A stretch of 64,000 bases of DNA from Undibacterium_A arcticum (lineage in GTDB: Bacteria > Pseudomonadota > Gammaproteobacteria > Burkholderiales > Burkholderiaceae_D), in the NCBI RefSeq assembly GCF_042660705.1, contig NZ_JBHSUQ010000001.1; one strand, 5' to 3'. A model generated the notes under the pieces. That model searched no databases. It was not told the DNA's origin and was given only the letters and a program-made list of their open reading frames with translations. The position numbers and the translations under genes were made by a program. Shown piece by piece: positions 27,938 to 36,469 of the stretch. How positions within the stretch are numbered: position 1 is the first letter of the stretch; the number at the start of each line of letters is the position of its first letter.

Positions 27938-28459
27938 TCAGGTCGCCAGTTTTTCGATCAAACCCATTTCCGCACTCGACATCAGCTTGTCGATATCGAT
28001 CAGGATCAGCATCCGCTCTTCCAGCGTGCCAAGGCCGATCAGGTAATCGGTATTGAACGCAGCGCCCATCTCCGGCGCCGGCTTGATCTGTTCCGGCGTC
28101 AGTGTCGTTACGTCCGATACGCTGTCGACCACCATACCCATCACCCGACCGCTGATATTGAGGATGATGACGACGGTGAACTGGTCGTACACCGGGGTGC
28201 CGAGATTGAATTTGATGCGCATGTCGGCGATCGGCACGATGATGCCGCGCAGATTGACCACGCCCTTGACAAACTCGGGCGCATTCGCGATCCGCGTCAC
28301 TGCGTCGTAGCCGCGGATTTCCTGCACCTTCAGGATGTCGATACCGTATTCTTCCTGGCCCAGGGTGAAGGCGAGGAATTCGCTGCCGGCGCCGTCCTTG
28401 CCGGCGATCGCGTTGACTGCTGCGTTACTGGATTGTGCTCGTTCTTGTACATGCGTCAT
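27938..28459 (-). CDS. cheW: Chemotaxis coupling protein CheW
   Basis: CheW links receptors to CheA in signalling arrays. The sequence has the CheW SH3-like fold: EFLAFTLGQEEYGIDILKVQ, EIRGYDAVTRIANAPEFVKG, VVNLRGIIVPIADMRIKFNL and LTPEQIKPAPEMG. The ATG at 28459 gives 173 aa, the family length; an in-frame ATG at 28474 is possible and neither has a strong ribosome binding site. It is followed by the receptor gene and preceded by cheA with a 22-bp gap. Confidence 0.96.
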   Translation of the reverse strand: MTHVQERAQSSNAAVNAIAGKDGAGSEFLAFTLGQEEYGIDILKVQEIRGYDAVTRIANAPEFVKGVVNLRGIIVPIADMRIKFNLGTPVYDQFTVVIILNISGRVMGMVVDSVSDVTTLTPEQIKPAPEMGAAFNTDYLIGLGTLEERMLILIDIDKLMSSAEMGLIEKLAT

Positions 28460-28481
28460 GGCGTGAGATCCCATCAGATAA

Positions 28482-30625
28482 TCAGGTGAAGGCGGATTCA
28501 AGGCCAAGCTGTTGGCTTGACCGTAATAGTGCAGAAACATCGAGGATCAGCGACACGCCGCCGTCGCCGAGAATGGTGGCGCCCGAGATACCGGCCACCT
28601 TGCGGTAATTCGACTCCAGATTCTTGACCACCACCTGCTGCTGGCCGACCAGTTCATCGACCAACAGGCCTGCCTTCTTGCCGTCGGCTTCGAGGATCAC
28701 GATGATCCCCGCCGACGGGTCGGTGTAGCGCGGTGCAATGTCGAACATCTGGTATAGCGGGATCAGCGGCAGATAGTCGCCGCGCACTTTCACCACGCAA
28801 CCCTTACCGCTGATCTGCTTGATATCGTGCGGCGCGGGTTGCAGCGATTCAGTCACAAAACCGAGAGGCAGGATGTAGATTTCATCGCCGACCTTGACCG
28901 ACATCCCATCGAGGATCGCGAGGGTCAGCGGCAATGAAATCGAAATCGTGGTGCCAAATCCCTTGGCCGAGCGAATGTCGACAGTACCGCCCATCGCGGT
29001 GATGTTGCGTTTGACCACGTCCATCCCGACCCCGCGGCCAGACACATCGGTGACCGCCTCTGCCGTCGAAAAGCCGGGTGCGAAAATCAGCTGCCAGACC
29101 TCACTGTCACTCATCGCATCCGATGCCGGCAACCCTTGCTGCACGGCCTTGGCCAGAATCCGCTCGCGGTTCAGACCGCCACCGTCGTCACTGACCTCGA
29201 TCACGATATTGCCACCCTGGTGGCAAGCCGACAAAAACAGCCGGCCCGATTCGCTCTTGCCGGCCGCCGCGCGGGCCGCCGGCATCTCGATGCCGTGGTC
29301 GATGCTGTTGCGCACCAGGTGCGTCAGCGGATCGACGATCCGCTCGATCAGGCCCTTGTCGAGTTCGGTCGCCGCGCCATGCGTGATGAAATCGACCTTT
29401 TTCCGAGCTTGCCGGCCAGATCGCGCACCATGCGCGGAAAGCGCGAAAACACATAATCCATCGGCATCATGCGGATCGACATCACCGCTTCCTGCAGGTC
29501 GCGGGTGTTGCGTGTCAGCTGACTGACGCTAGCCAGCAGCCGCTCGTGCAGCATCGGATCGAGCCCATCGCTGCGCTGCTCGATCATTGCCTGCGTGATC
29601 ACCAGTTCGCCGACCAGGTTGATCAACTGATCAACTTTTTCGATGCTGACGCGGATTGATGATGATTCCGAAGCGCCGGCCCTGTCGCTCTCGCGCCTGG
29701 AGGGCGTTTTCTTATCGTTGGCGTTGACTTCCAGTACCTCGATCGGCGGCGCATGACGCAATTCGTCCGCAGCCGGTCCGGCTGGCTCGGCGGGGGCCCC
29801 AGTCTGTCCGCCGCCGTCAGGGACGAAGGGATCGAAGAAACCGTAACCGCGCTGTTCATCGGTTTTGGCATTGTTCCGGATGTATTCCAACGGCTCGAAG
29901 AAACCATAGCCACGCTCTTCGTCACTGCGGTCACCCGTCGCGCACTCTGACGGCATCGCTTGTTCGGTAATTTTCAGATCGTCGGGGTCGAGCACAAATG
30001 AACAGATCGCCTCGATATCGCTGACAGTTTCGGTCGTCACCAGCATAAGCACGAATCGTTTGCCATCCAGCGCCGCAGTGCTGATGTTGCCCAGCAGGCC
30101 CAGTTCTGTCGCCAACGCGTCCACATCGCGTTGCGCCACTTCCGGCATTTCGATCCGGAAGCAATGCTCGGCGCCTGCCTTTTCCTTCCCCGTCGCGATG
30201 CGGACGGATGATAACGGCACCACGACCCTGCTCAGCGAGTCCTGCAGCAAGGATTGCAGCAGCATGCGCACGTCGGCCACCGCATCCTGAGCGACCGCTG
30301 CGCCATGGCGATGACCGTCAAGCTGCATCTTCAAGATGTCCTTGGATGACAGGAAGGCATCCACATGTTGCGCCGTCAGCGCCAGCTCGCCGTTGCGGAT
30401 TGCGTCCAGCAGCGATTCCAGAATATGGGTCACCTCGGTCATGTCGTTCAGGCCAAAGGTGGCCGCGCCGCCCTTGATCGAATGCGCCGAGCGGAAGATC
30501 GCATGCAGATCTTCGGCATCCGGTGCCGCGACATCGACTGCCAACAGCAATCTCTCCATTTCGGCCAGCAGTTCTTCGGCTTCATCGAAGAACACCTGGA
30601 AGAACTGGCTCATATCGATGGTCAT
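28482..30625 (-). CDS. cheA: Chemotaxis histidine kinase CheA (one frame break)
   Basis: CheA phosphorylates CheY and CheB in response to receptors. The domain order is Hpt with His48 in FRSAHSIKGGAATF; a P2-like segment at about 155-220; a linker with two GYGFF motifs (239-243 and 260-264); the P3 dimer helix (VEKVDQLINLVGELVITQ-like, about 325-345); the P4 kinase (HLVRNSIDHGIE, DDGGGLNRERIL, FSTAEAVTDVSGRGVGMDVV); and the CheW-like P5 (GDEIYILPLGFVTESLQPAP). The frame breaks at T5 29398-29402; one A restores LAGKLGKKVDFITHGAATEL and about 714 aa. Confidence 0.96.
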
Positions 30626-30724
30626 TCTTGCACTCCGTCACTTGCTCGTGGTCTTGCTTTTTGATTTGTTCTCTGTCTTGCTCGCCGCCGTAACCGGTAC
30701 CCGACGTCGCAGGGCAGTTCCCCG

Positions 30725-31090
30725 CTAGCCGATGACCTTCTTGACTACCTCGATCAGGCGCTGCGGATCGAAAGGCTTGACCAGCCAGCCATTAGCGCCG
30801 GCGGACCTGCCCTGCGCCTTCATCTCATCGCCGGACTCGGTGGTCAGCATCAGGATCGGCACCTTTTGATAATTGGCCATGCCGCGCAACTGCCTGATCA
30901 GCGACAGTCCATCCATGCGCGGCATGTTCTGATCGGTCAGCACCAGATCGACGGTCTGATTTCTGGCCTTCTCCAGCCCATCCTGGCCGTCGACCGCTTC
31001 AATTACCTGATAACCAGCCGCCTTCAGGCTGAACGCCACCATCTGCCGCAGCGAGCTTGAATCATCCACCGCGAGTATTGTCTTGGCCAT
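30725..31090 (-). CDS. cheY: CheY-type response regulator (second copy, upstream of cheA)
   Basis: A 121-aa single-domain receiver. It has VDDSSSLRQMVAFSLKAAGY, the phospho-acceptor Asp in LVLTDQNMPRMDG, Thr in MLTTESGDEMK and Lys in WLVKPFDPQRL. The ATG at 31090 follows GGAG at 8 bases, so the longer in-frame start at 31129 is rejected. It lies between the CheZ-like gene (31177) and cheA. Its sequence differs from the cheY at 21875 and matches the type encoded beside cheA in many betaproteobacteria. It may act as a phosphate sink or a specialised regulator, which is inference. Confidence 0.93.
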   Translation of the reverse strand: MAKTILAVDDSSSLRQMVAFSLKAAGYQVIEAVDGQDGLEKARNQTVDLVLTDQNMPRMDGLSLIRQLRGMANYQKVPILMLTTESGDEMKAQGRSAGANGWLVKPFDPQRLIEVVKKVIG

Positions 31091-31176
31091 CGTTGCTCCA
31101 CTATTTCCGGTTTCGGGCTGGATGCCCATTCTTAATTATTTCGCTACCACTCACGGCCTGGCATCATGCGCGCCTG

Positions 31177-31724
31177 TCAGAACAACTCGATGGCGCCGCT
31201 GCCCATGTCATTCTGCTGCACCGCCTTGTGCAAAACGCCTTTCAGTTGCAGATGCTGTACTGCCAATGCCTCATTGATCCGGCTGAGCAGTTGCGTGACC
31301 TGTTCGCTGTCGCTGTCCTCGAACATGCCGGCACCGCCCGAGCCGAGGGTGCCGAGAAATTCGCGCAAGCCGGCGACCCGTCGCACGGTTCGGTCGATCA
31401 GCTGACTGGTCAGGTCCTGAAACTGCAATCCGGTCACGGCGGCATTGACATGATTGCCGATCTCGCCTTGTACCTTCTTCAGTTTGCCTCGTAGTCGGCA
31501 GCCGGGGTCTGGCCCGACAGCAGCAGGTCTATCGTTTCGTGCTGGGCCGTTACGGCGGCATGAATCGCGATAAAACTGGCGCCGAGTTTTTCGATTGCCT
31601 CGCCCAGCAACAACGCCGTTTGAACCAGGTCGGTTTCGACCTCGGCCAGGTGCTGCAAGCCATGATCCGAGACGCCGGATAACAAATGTTTTACCTGCGA
31701 CCCGAGCAATTTTTTGCCTGGCAT
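31177..31724 (-). CDS. Short CheZ-like protein (second predicted CheY phosphatase, one frame break)
   Basis: A helical protein of about 182 aa. GLQFQDLTSQLIDRTVRRVA contains the DLTxQ core of CheZ, whose Asp and Gln are the catalytic pair. The C-terminus is GSGAIELF, in place of the CheZ docking peptide. The frame breaks at T3 31483-31485; one A gives AADYEAKLKKVQGEIGNHVN and joins both halves. Possible starts are 31724, 31733 and a TTG at 31748; 31724 has AAGAGG 9 bases upstream. It lies between motB and the cheY at 30725, so it probably acts on that receiver. Function is inferred from the motif. Confidence 0.78.
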
Positions 31725-31775
31725 GGAAGACATCCTCTTGCTGGTCAAGTCACAATGAAAAACGAGTGCATGCGA

Positions 31776-32716
31776 TTATTTCTTGATCGCCCCAACTGCA
31801 CCAACCACTTCCTGCCTGATCTCCGATTCGCCCGACACGGCGACCGTGCCGGCATCGTTGACGGCGGATTCTTCCGCCTTCTTGTTCATCACAATGATGC
31901 TGATGCGACGATTGACCGGATTGAGCGGATCCTGCTCGTCAAACAGCACCGCGGAAGAGAGGCCAACCACGCGCAATACCTTGGCCTCGCTCATGCCGCC
32001 GGCGACCAGTTCGCGACGGCAGGCGTTGCCACGGTCCGCCGACAGTTCCCAATTGCTATAACCCTTGTCGCCATTGGAATAGCTGGCAGAATCGGTATGA
32101 CCGGAGATGCTGATCCGGTTCGGCACATCATTCAGCGCCACCCCGATCTCGTGCAAAATCTCTTTGGTGTAAGGCTGCAATTCGGCCTTGGCCAGCGCAA
32201 ACATCGGCCGATTCTGTTCATCGACAATCTGGACGCGCAGGCCTTCACTAGTGATATCGAGCAGCAGCTGCTTCTTGTACAACCTGAGCGTCGGGTTACC
32301 GTCGATCGCGCCTTCGATCCTCGTTTTCAGCGTCTTCAGGCGGCTTGCTTCGGCCCGTTCCAGCTCCGCCTGTGCCGCCTTCAGGTCATAGCTCTTTTTT
32401 TTCTGAACGTCATCGCCCTTTTTTTCTGCTGACCGTCCTTGCGGGTCAGATCGCGGCCGCCGCCTGGGATGACGCTCGAACTGTCGCCGCTACCGGAACC
32501 GCCCGACATCGCGACCTTCAGTGGCGTCTGGAAATACTCGGCAATACCGTTCAGATCGCCTTTCGAGGTCGAGCCGAGCAGCCACATCAACAGAAAAAAC
32601 GCCATCATGGCCGTCACGAAATCAGCGTAGGCGATCTTCCACGCGCCACCATGATGAGCACCAGCGTTCTTCTTGATGCGTTTGACGATTATTGGGCGCA
32701 GCCCTTCATCAGCCAT
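31776..32716 (-). CDS. motB: Flagellar motor stator protein MotB (one frame break)
   Basis: MotB anchors the stator to peptidoglycan and carries the proton-binding Asp. The N-terminus MADEGLRPIIVKRIKKNAGA is followed by HGGAWKIAYADFVTAMMAFF (Asp in YADF) and LLMWLLGSTSKGDLNGIAEY. The C-terminal OmpA-like domain has LNDVPNRISISGHTDSASY and NRRISIIVMNK. The frame breaks at the T7 run 32419-32425; one A gives QQKKKGDDVQKKKSYDLKAA and about 313 aa. It lies 58 bp after motA. Confidence 0.95.
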
Positions 32717-32774
32717 GTCGTTCCTGCTTATCCGCTTATCTGCTTATCTGTTTACATGCCTGGGTGGCGCCGAT

Positions 32775-33635
32775 TTATCTGGCCTTCGATTGCTTGATGT
32801 GATCTTCCAGCTCGCCAAACGTCGGCCGTTCGGTCGAATACAAAACCTTGCGGCCGAATTCGACTGCCAGTGCCGGCGCATAGCCGTTCAGGCTGGCCAG
32901 CAGCGTGACCTTGACGCATTGAAACATCTTGGTGGACTCCTGCAGTTTTTGCTCCAGCAAGCTGGCCAAGGGTCCGACGAAGCCATACGCCAGAAGAATG
33001 CCAAGGAAGGTGCCGACCAGCGCGTTCGCGATCAGGATACCCAGCTCCGCCGGCGGAATGCCGACCGACGCCATGGTATGCACTACCCCCATCACGGCCG
33101 CGACGATACCGAAAGCCGGCATCGCATCGCCCAGTTTGGCAATGCAGTGCACAGGCACCTCACCTTCATGGTGATGGGTTTCAATTTCGTTATCCATCAG
33201 GTTTTCGATCTGGAAGGCGTCCATGTTGCCGGATACCATCAGGCGCAGATAGTCGGTCATGAATTCGACCACGTGATGGTTCGCCAGTACGCCGGGATAT
33301 TTGCTGAACAGCGGGCTTTCTTTAGGCGCTTCGATATCGCCTTCGATCGACATCAGACCTTCCTTGCGCACCTTGCCCAATACCTCGAACAGCAGCGACA
33401 TCAATTCCATGTACAGGGCCTTGCTGTACTTCGAACCGTGCAGGAGCGTCGGCATTGCCTTCAGCGTGGCCCGGATGGCCTTGCCGTTATTGCCAACCAG
33501 AAAAGCCCCAGCTGCCGCACCGCCGATCATCAGCAACTCAACTGGCTGCAACAACGACCCCAAATGCCCACCGCCGAGCGCGAAGCCGCCAAAAACCGAG
33601 CCAATGACGACCAGATATCCAAAAATGACTAACAA
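32775..33635 (-). CDS. motA: Flagellar motor stator protein MotA
   Basis: MotA forms the proton channel with MotB. The sequence (LVIFGYLVVIGSVFGGFALG, HHVVEFMTDYLRLMVSGNMD, AIAKLGDAMPAFGIVAAVMG-type block) is canonical, with four membrane segments. The TTG at 33635 is chosen because GGAG lies 8 bases upstream and it yields the family N-terminus MLVIFGYLVV and 286 aa. An ATG at 33734 would add an unlikely leader. A 248-bp gap separates it from the methyltransferase gene. No clear sigma-28 site was found in it, so FlhDC control is possible. Confidence 0.95.
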   Translation of the reverse strand: MLVIFGYLVVIGSVFGGFALGGGHLGSLLQPVELLMIGGAAAGAFLVGNNGKAIRATLKAMPTLLHGSKYSKALYMELMSLLFEVLGKVRKEGLMSIEGDIEAPKESPLFSKYPGVLANHHVVEFMTDYLRLMVSGNMDAFQIENLMDNEIETHHHEGEVPVHCIAKLGDAMPAFGIVAAVMGVVHTMASVGIPPAELGILIANALVGTFLGILLAYGFVGPLASLLEQKLQESTKMFQCVKVTLLASLNGYAPALAVEFGRKVLYSTERPTFGELEDHIKQSKAR

Positions 33636-33883
33636 GATTACAACTCCGGTTGTAATGATGGGATGCGGGTGCAATCCCAGCGTGAATGGGCAGGGCCAAA
33701 CTGTCCCTAGGGTAATACACAACCAGATATGCAAATGGCCGAATACAGTGCGAAAAGCCGGCCTTCAAAACAAAATGGGAAGTGCATTCGACGCCGGTAA
33801 CAATAACGTGAGAATTACCTTGGGGCAAGTGATTAAACGCACTATGCACATCACCGTGCGTCGCCTGGCGCACCCGGCAACAC

Positions 33884-34687
33884 TTAGAAGCGCCAGCCGT
33901 AGAGCACTGGTCCACCGTCCCCTGGCCTGACACACATGTCAGGCACGACGCCATCCACCACAAATTCACAACTTAAGAGCAAGCTGCCGGGCTGCATCTG
34001 CGCACGTGCCTGGTCCCACAACGCGGGCATCGCGGCCGGCGACAGGTATGCAAAAACCACATCGTATTGGCCAAAGTCGAGCGCCCCATAGTCGCCTCGC
34101 AGGAACTCGGCGCGGCTGCTGGCGATCCGTCGCCGCAAGACGCTGACTAGCCATGGCAACGGAGCCAATTCGATTCCGGTGACCTCATTGTCCGGACGTA
34201 CGGCAGCGAGATACAGCACCAGCCCGCCGAGACCGCTGCCGACGTCGACGACGCGCACCGGCCGGTCAGGCGGCAACAAGCCGGCCACGCCCTGCCAGGT
34301 CGCTGCGCCGGATGGATAAAATGGGACTTGGGTCTGGAAGATGGTCCAGTACACGCCGAGCAACAACAAGAAGGCCGCGAGAAAAATCCAGGATGGTATC
34401 TGCAGTGCGAGAGTCGCCAGCAAGGCGATCGGGAACAGTAACTGAATCCACAACCACCATGGCGCCAGGCGGCGCCAACGCGCGAGCGACGCCGCAATCG
34501 CGCCCTGCAGCACGGCGCCGATGACTACGACAACGGCAGCATGCCAGTCGATGAACGCCATCACGCCTTTGACCACCAGCAAAGTCAGCGGCAGCGTCAC
34601 CAACTGGATCAGCAATGCCTGAACGGCCGGTTGTTGCAACATGGAGCGTGACCGAAACGGTTGTTTGGCCGGATTAACTGGAGACAC
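33884..34687 (-). CDS. Membrane-anchored class I SAM-dependent methyltransferase
   Basis: A 267-aa protein. The first 120 residues hold about four membrane segments (about 23-44, 48-66, 78-95, 99-116). The C-terminal part is a Rossmann methyltransferase with motif I VVDVGSGLGGLVLYLA (about 146-161), an acidic residue in GIELAP (about 173), and the motif-IV-like block YDVVFAYLSPAAMP. There is no visible metal or Cys cluster. It lies between flhC and motA on the same strand, so it is presumably expressed with motility genes. The substrate is unknown; lipids, quinone-like compounds or a flagellar protein are all possible. In-frame ATGs at 34687 and 34642 are possible. Confidence 0.82.
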   Translation of the reverse strand: MSPVNPAKQPFRSRSMLQQPAVQALLIQLVTLPLTLLVVKGVMAFIDWHAAVVVVIGAVLQGAIAASLARWRRLAPWWLWIQLLFPIALLATLALQIPSWIFLAAFLLLLGVYWTIFQTQVPFYPSGAATWQGVAGLLPPDRPVRVVDVGSGLGGLVLYLAAVRPDNEVTGIELAPLPWLVSVLRRRIASSRAEFLRGDYGALDFGQYDVVFAYLSPAAMPALWDQARAQMQPGSLLLSCEFVVDGVVPDMCVRPGDGGPVLYGWRF

Positions 34688-34755
34688 GTGCAGTGGCAGC
34701 GGTGGATTGACGCGATGTCAGGCAGCAGCCTTGGACATGGATGCAGCTGGCGTGA

Positions 34756-35316
34756 TCAGGCGATTACCGCTTCTGCGGCGACGGCCAGTGCATCCCTGCT
34801 TTTCTTGGTCTTGCCGGCGCGCGAAGGCATATGGCACAAGCCACAGACATAGTCATGATGCAGATCGAAGCTATGCACCACAAAATGACCGCGGCATTTG
34901 CTGCAAGACGCCGTCGTTAGCATCTTGCTGTCGAAAAACCGCACCAGGGTCCAGGCACGGGTCAGTGACAGGACCGGTTCGTCGTTGACCACCGGCGGCA
35001 CCTGTTCCAGATACAGCTTGTAAGCCTTTATGATCGCTTCGATGCCCGAAATGCCAGCATGCTCGACCAGGTATTTATGGATGTCGATGAACACCGAAGA
35101 ATGGATATTCGGCTGCCAGGTAACGAACCAGTCCGTCGAAAACGGCAGCATTCCCTTCGGAGGCGACACGCCCTTGAGTTCCTTGTACAGCTTCAGCAAT
35201 CGTTCGCGTGATAACGAGGTTTCAGTTTCCAGCAACTGCAAACGCGCACCCAGATTGATCAGTTCGATGGCAAGCCGAATTTCCTGGGCTTCCGTCACCA
35301 CGCTTTTCTTCGCCAT
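34756..35316 (-). CDS. flhC: Flagellar master transcriptional activator subunit FlhC
   Basis: FlhC and FlhD form the heteromeric activator of early flagellar operons. The 186-aa sequence has MAKKSVVTEAQEIRLAIELI and the zinc site CSKCRGHFVVH...YVCGLC, four cysteines in two CxxC pairs. FSTDWFVTWQPNIHSSVF is also typical. It follows flhD by 74 bp on the same strand. Expected targets in this window are the promoters of the flgB, flhB and flgA transcripts, by analogy with enteric bacteria. Confidence 0.97.
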   Translation of the reverse strand: MAKKSVVTEAQEIRLAIELINLGARLQLLETETSLSRERLLKLYKELKGVSPPKGMLPFSTDWFVTWQPNIHSSVFIDIHKYLVEHAGISGIEAIIKAYKLYLEQVPPVVNDEPVLSLTRAWTLVRFFDSKMLTTASCSKCRGHFVVHSFDLHHDYVCGLCHMPSRAGKTKKSRDALAVAAEAVIA

Positions 35317-35389
35317 GCGCTTACCTCTTACCGACTGATTATTTACGGGTGTGACTTGACGAGTATTTTTTGACGGAGCTGGCTGCCAA

Positions 35390-35707
35390 TTACACGATTT
35401 CTTCGACCGGCTGACCGGCCATCAGGATCGCCGCGTGCGACTGGGCCAAAGCGCGATCCTTGTTATTATTTGTCAGAATGCCAAGTATCGCGCTGTCGTC
35501 GAAGCGGAAACGCGTCAGCATCATGTTGCCGCCGGCCAGCTTCAGAATCTGGGCCGTGCTCATCCCGCCGATCAGGTCGACAATGTCTTTGCTGAGGCCG
35601 AGGCGGAAGATGGCAGTCGCCTTATCGGAACGGATCATCTGCTGCGCCAGCATCAGGTAACTCAAGTTGGCGTCGCGTATTTCGGCCATCATATCGCTCG
35701 CAGTCAT
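35390..35707 (-). CDS. flhD: Flagellar master transcriptional activator subunit FlhD
   Basis: FlhD is the DNA-contacting dimer partner of FlhC. The 105-aa protein MTASDMMAEIRDANLSYLML followed by AQQMIRSDKATAIFRLGLSK is diagnostic. The ATG at 35707 follows GGAGAG and gives the family length; upstream in-frame ATGs (35719, 35833) are rejected. No cysteine is present, unlike the enteric FlhD, which has a disulfide. The upstream 640 bp lack genes and contain sigma-28-like sites on this strand (see 35949-36138). Confidence 0.96.
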   Translation of the reverse strand: MTASDMMAEIRDANLSYLMLAQQMIRSDKATAIFRLGLSKDIVDLIGGMSTAQILKLAGGNMMLTRFRFDDSAILGILTNNNKDRALAQSHAAILMAGQPVEEIV

Positions 35708-35948
35708 GTCTCTCTCCATCTCGTTGTATCTGGCGCGATATTCGCGTTGCCAGTGAGATAGATTCTGAAGCTCGCCGCAAATGAAAGAAATAGGCAGGAA
35801 TCTGTATTTTTGTCCGGCATAGGGACGACACAAGCGTAGGCGTTTGTCTTACAAACGCCTAACGTGTGCTGGCACGCACCAAGAATGGCGCGCAATGGGA
35901 TCAAGCCGGTAACTAATGAAATGGCAATATTGGCCATTGCCTGCATTT

Positions 35949-36138
35949 TTACCGGCGAAGCTGCAGGAACTTTGGTGCATATTCGGCAATAAAATTGGCG
36001 AGTATGGGTGCTATCGATGCGTCTACATCAGGTAACGAACGCAGTTTGCAGAACTTTAGGGGGGGTGCAAAATAAATTTACAAATTATTGCAAATCCGCG
36101 TCTGCCCCTAATTAGCGACCGGAAACGAGAGAACTTTA
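35949..36138 (-). promoter_or_regulatory. Sigma-28-like sites in the flhDC upstream region
   Basis: Reading the minus strand toward flhD: TAAAGTTC-N11-GTCGCTAA at 36112-36138 (7/8 and 6/8 matches, exact spacing); TAAAGTTC with a poor -10 at 36032-36058; and CAAAGTTC-N10-GCCGGTAA at 35949-35974 (spacing one short). The GAACTTTAGG cores at 36051 and 36131 belong to a direct repeat with an 80-bp period. The rest of 35708-36338 shows no gene. These are candidate promoters only. Confidence 0.45.
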
Positions 36139-36338
36139 GGGTGTTCGCAAAAAAATGTGGAAATAATTTGCGACCGCATCTATCAATTCAGCAGCCGGCT
36201 CGTGCCAGCGGACGCTGGAACCCAGCGCCTTTCGTCACGCACCGTTAGTGGGACATTGCAGGAAACACGTCGTTATAGGGCTAAACGAAGGACAAGGTGC
36301 GTCTTGGCGCAAATAAAGTGCGATGCCCCTCGCACGGG

Positions 36339-36393
36339 CCCAGCGTGGCCGTAGGCCAGTTTATCCTGAGCTTGACGAAGGGCTGGGACGACA
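36339..36393. repeat. 55-bp hairpin repeat, copy 1 (partner 52135-52189)
   Basis: The segment starts CCCAGCGTGGCCGTAGGCCA and continues GTTTATCCTGAGCTTGACGA then AGGGCTGGGACGACA. It matches 52135-52189 at 53 of 55 positions. CCCAGC pairs with GCTGGG, and TGGCC with GGCCA inside. The core TCCTGAGCTTGxCGAAG also occurs at 11602. It lies between the flhDC upstream region and glnB. Confidence 0.8.
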
Positions 36394-36469
36394 AATTAGC
36401 TTATAGAGATGCCCCTGAAATCAGGATCGATGCAGCAATCGCCTGCCCTGCCGCACGATTCGGTGATGA

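Noticed and set aside
30725..31090. Calling the second CheY a CheV or a DNA-binding regulator
   Set aside because: The protein is a single 121-aa receiver with no CheW-like or DNA-binding domain.
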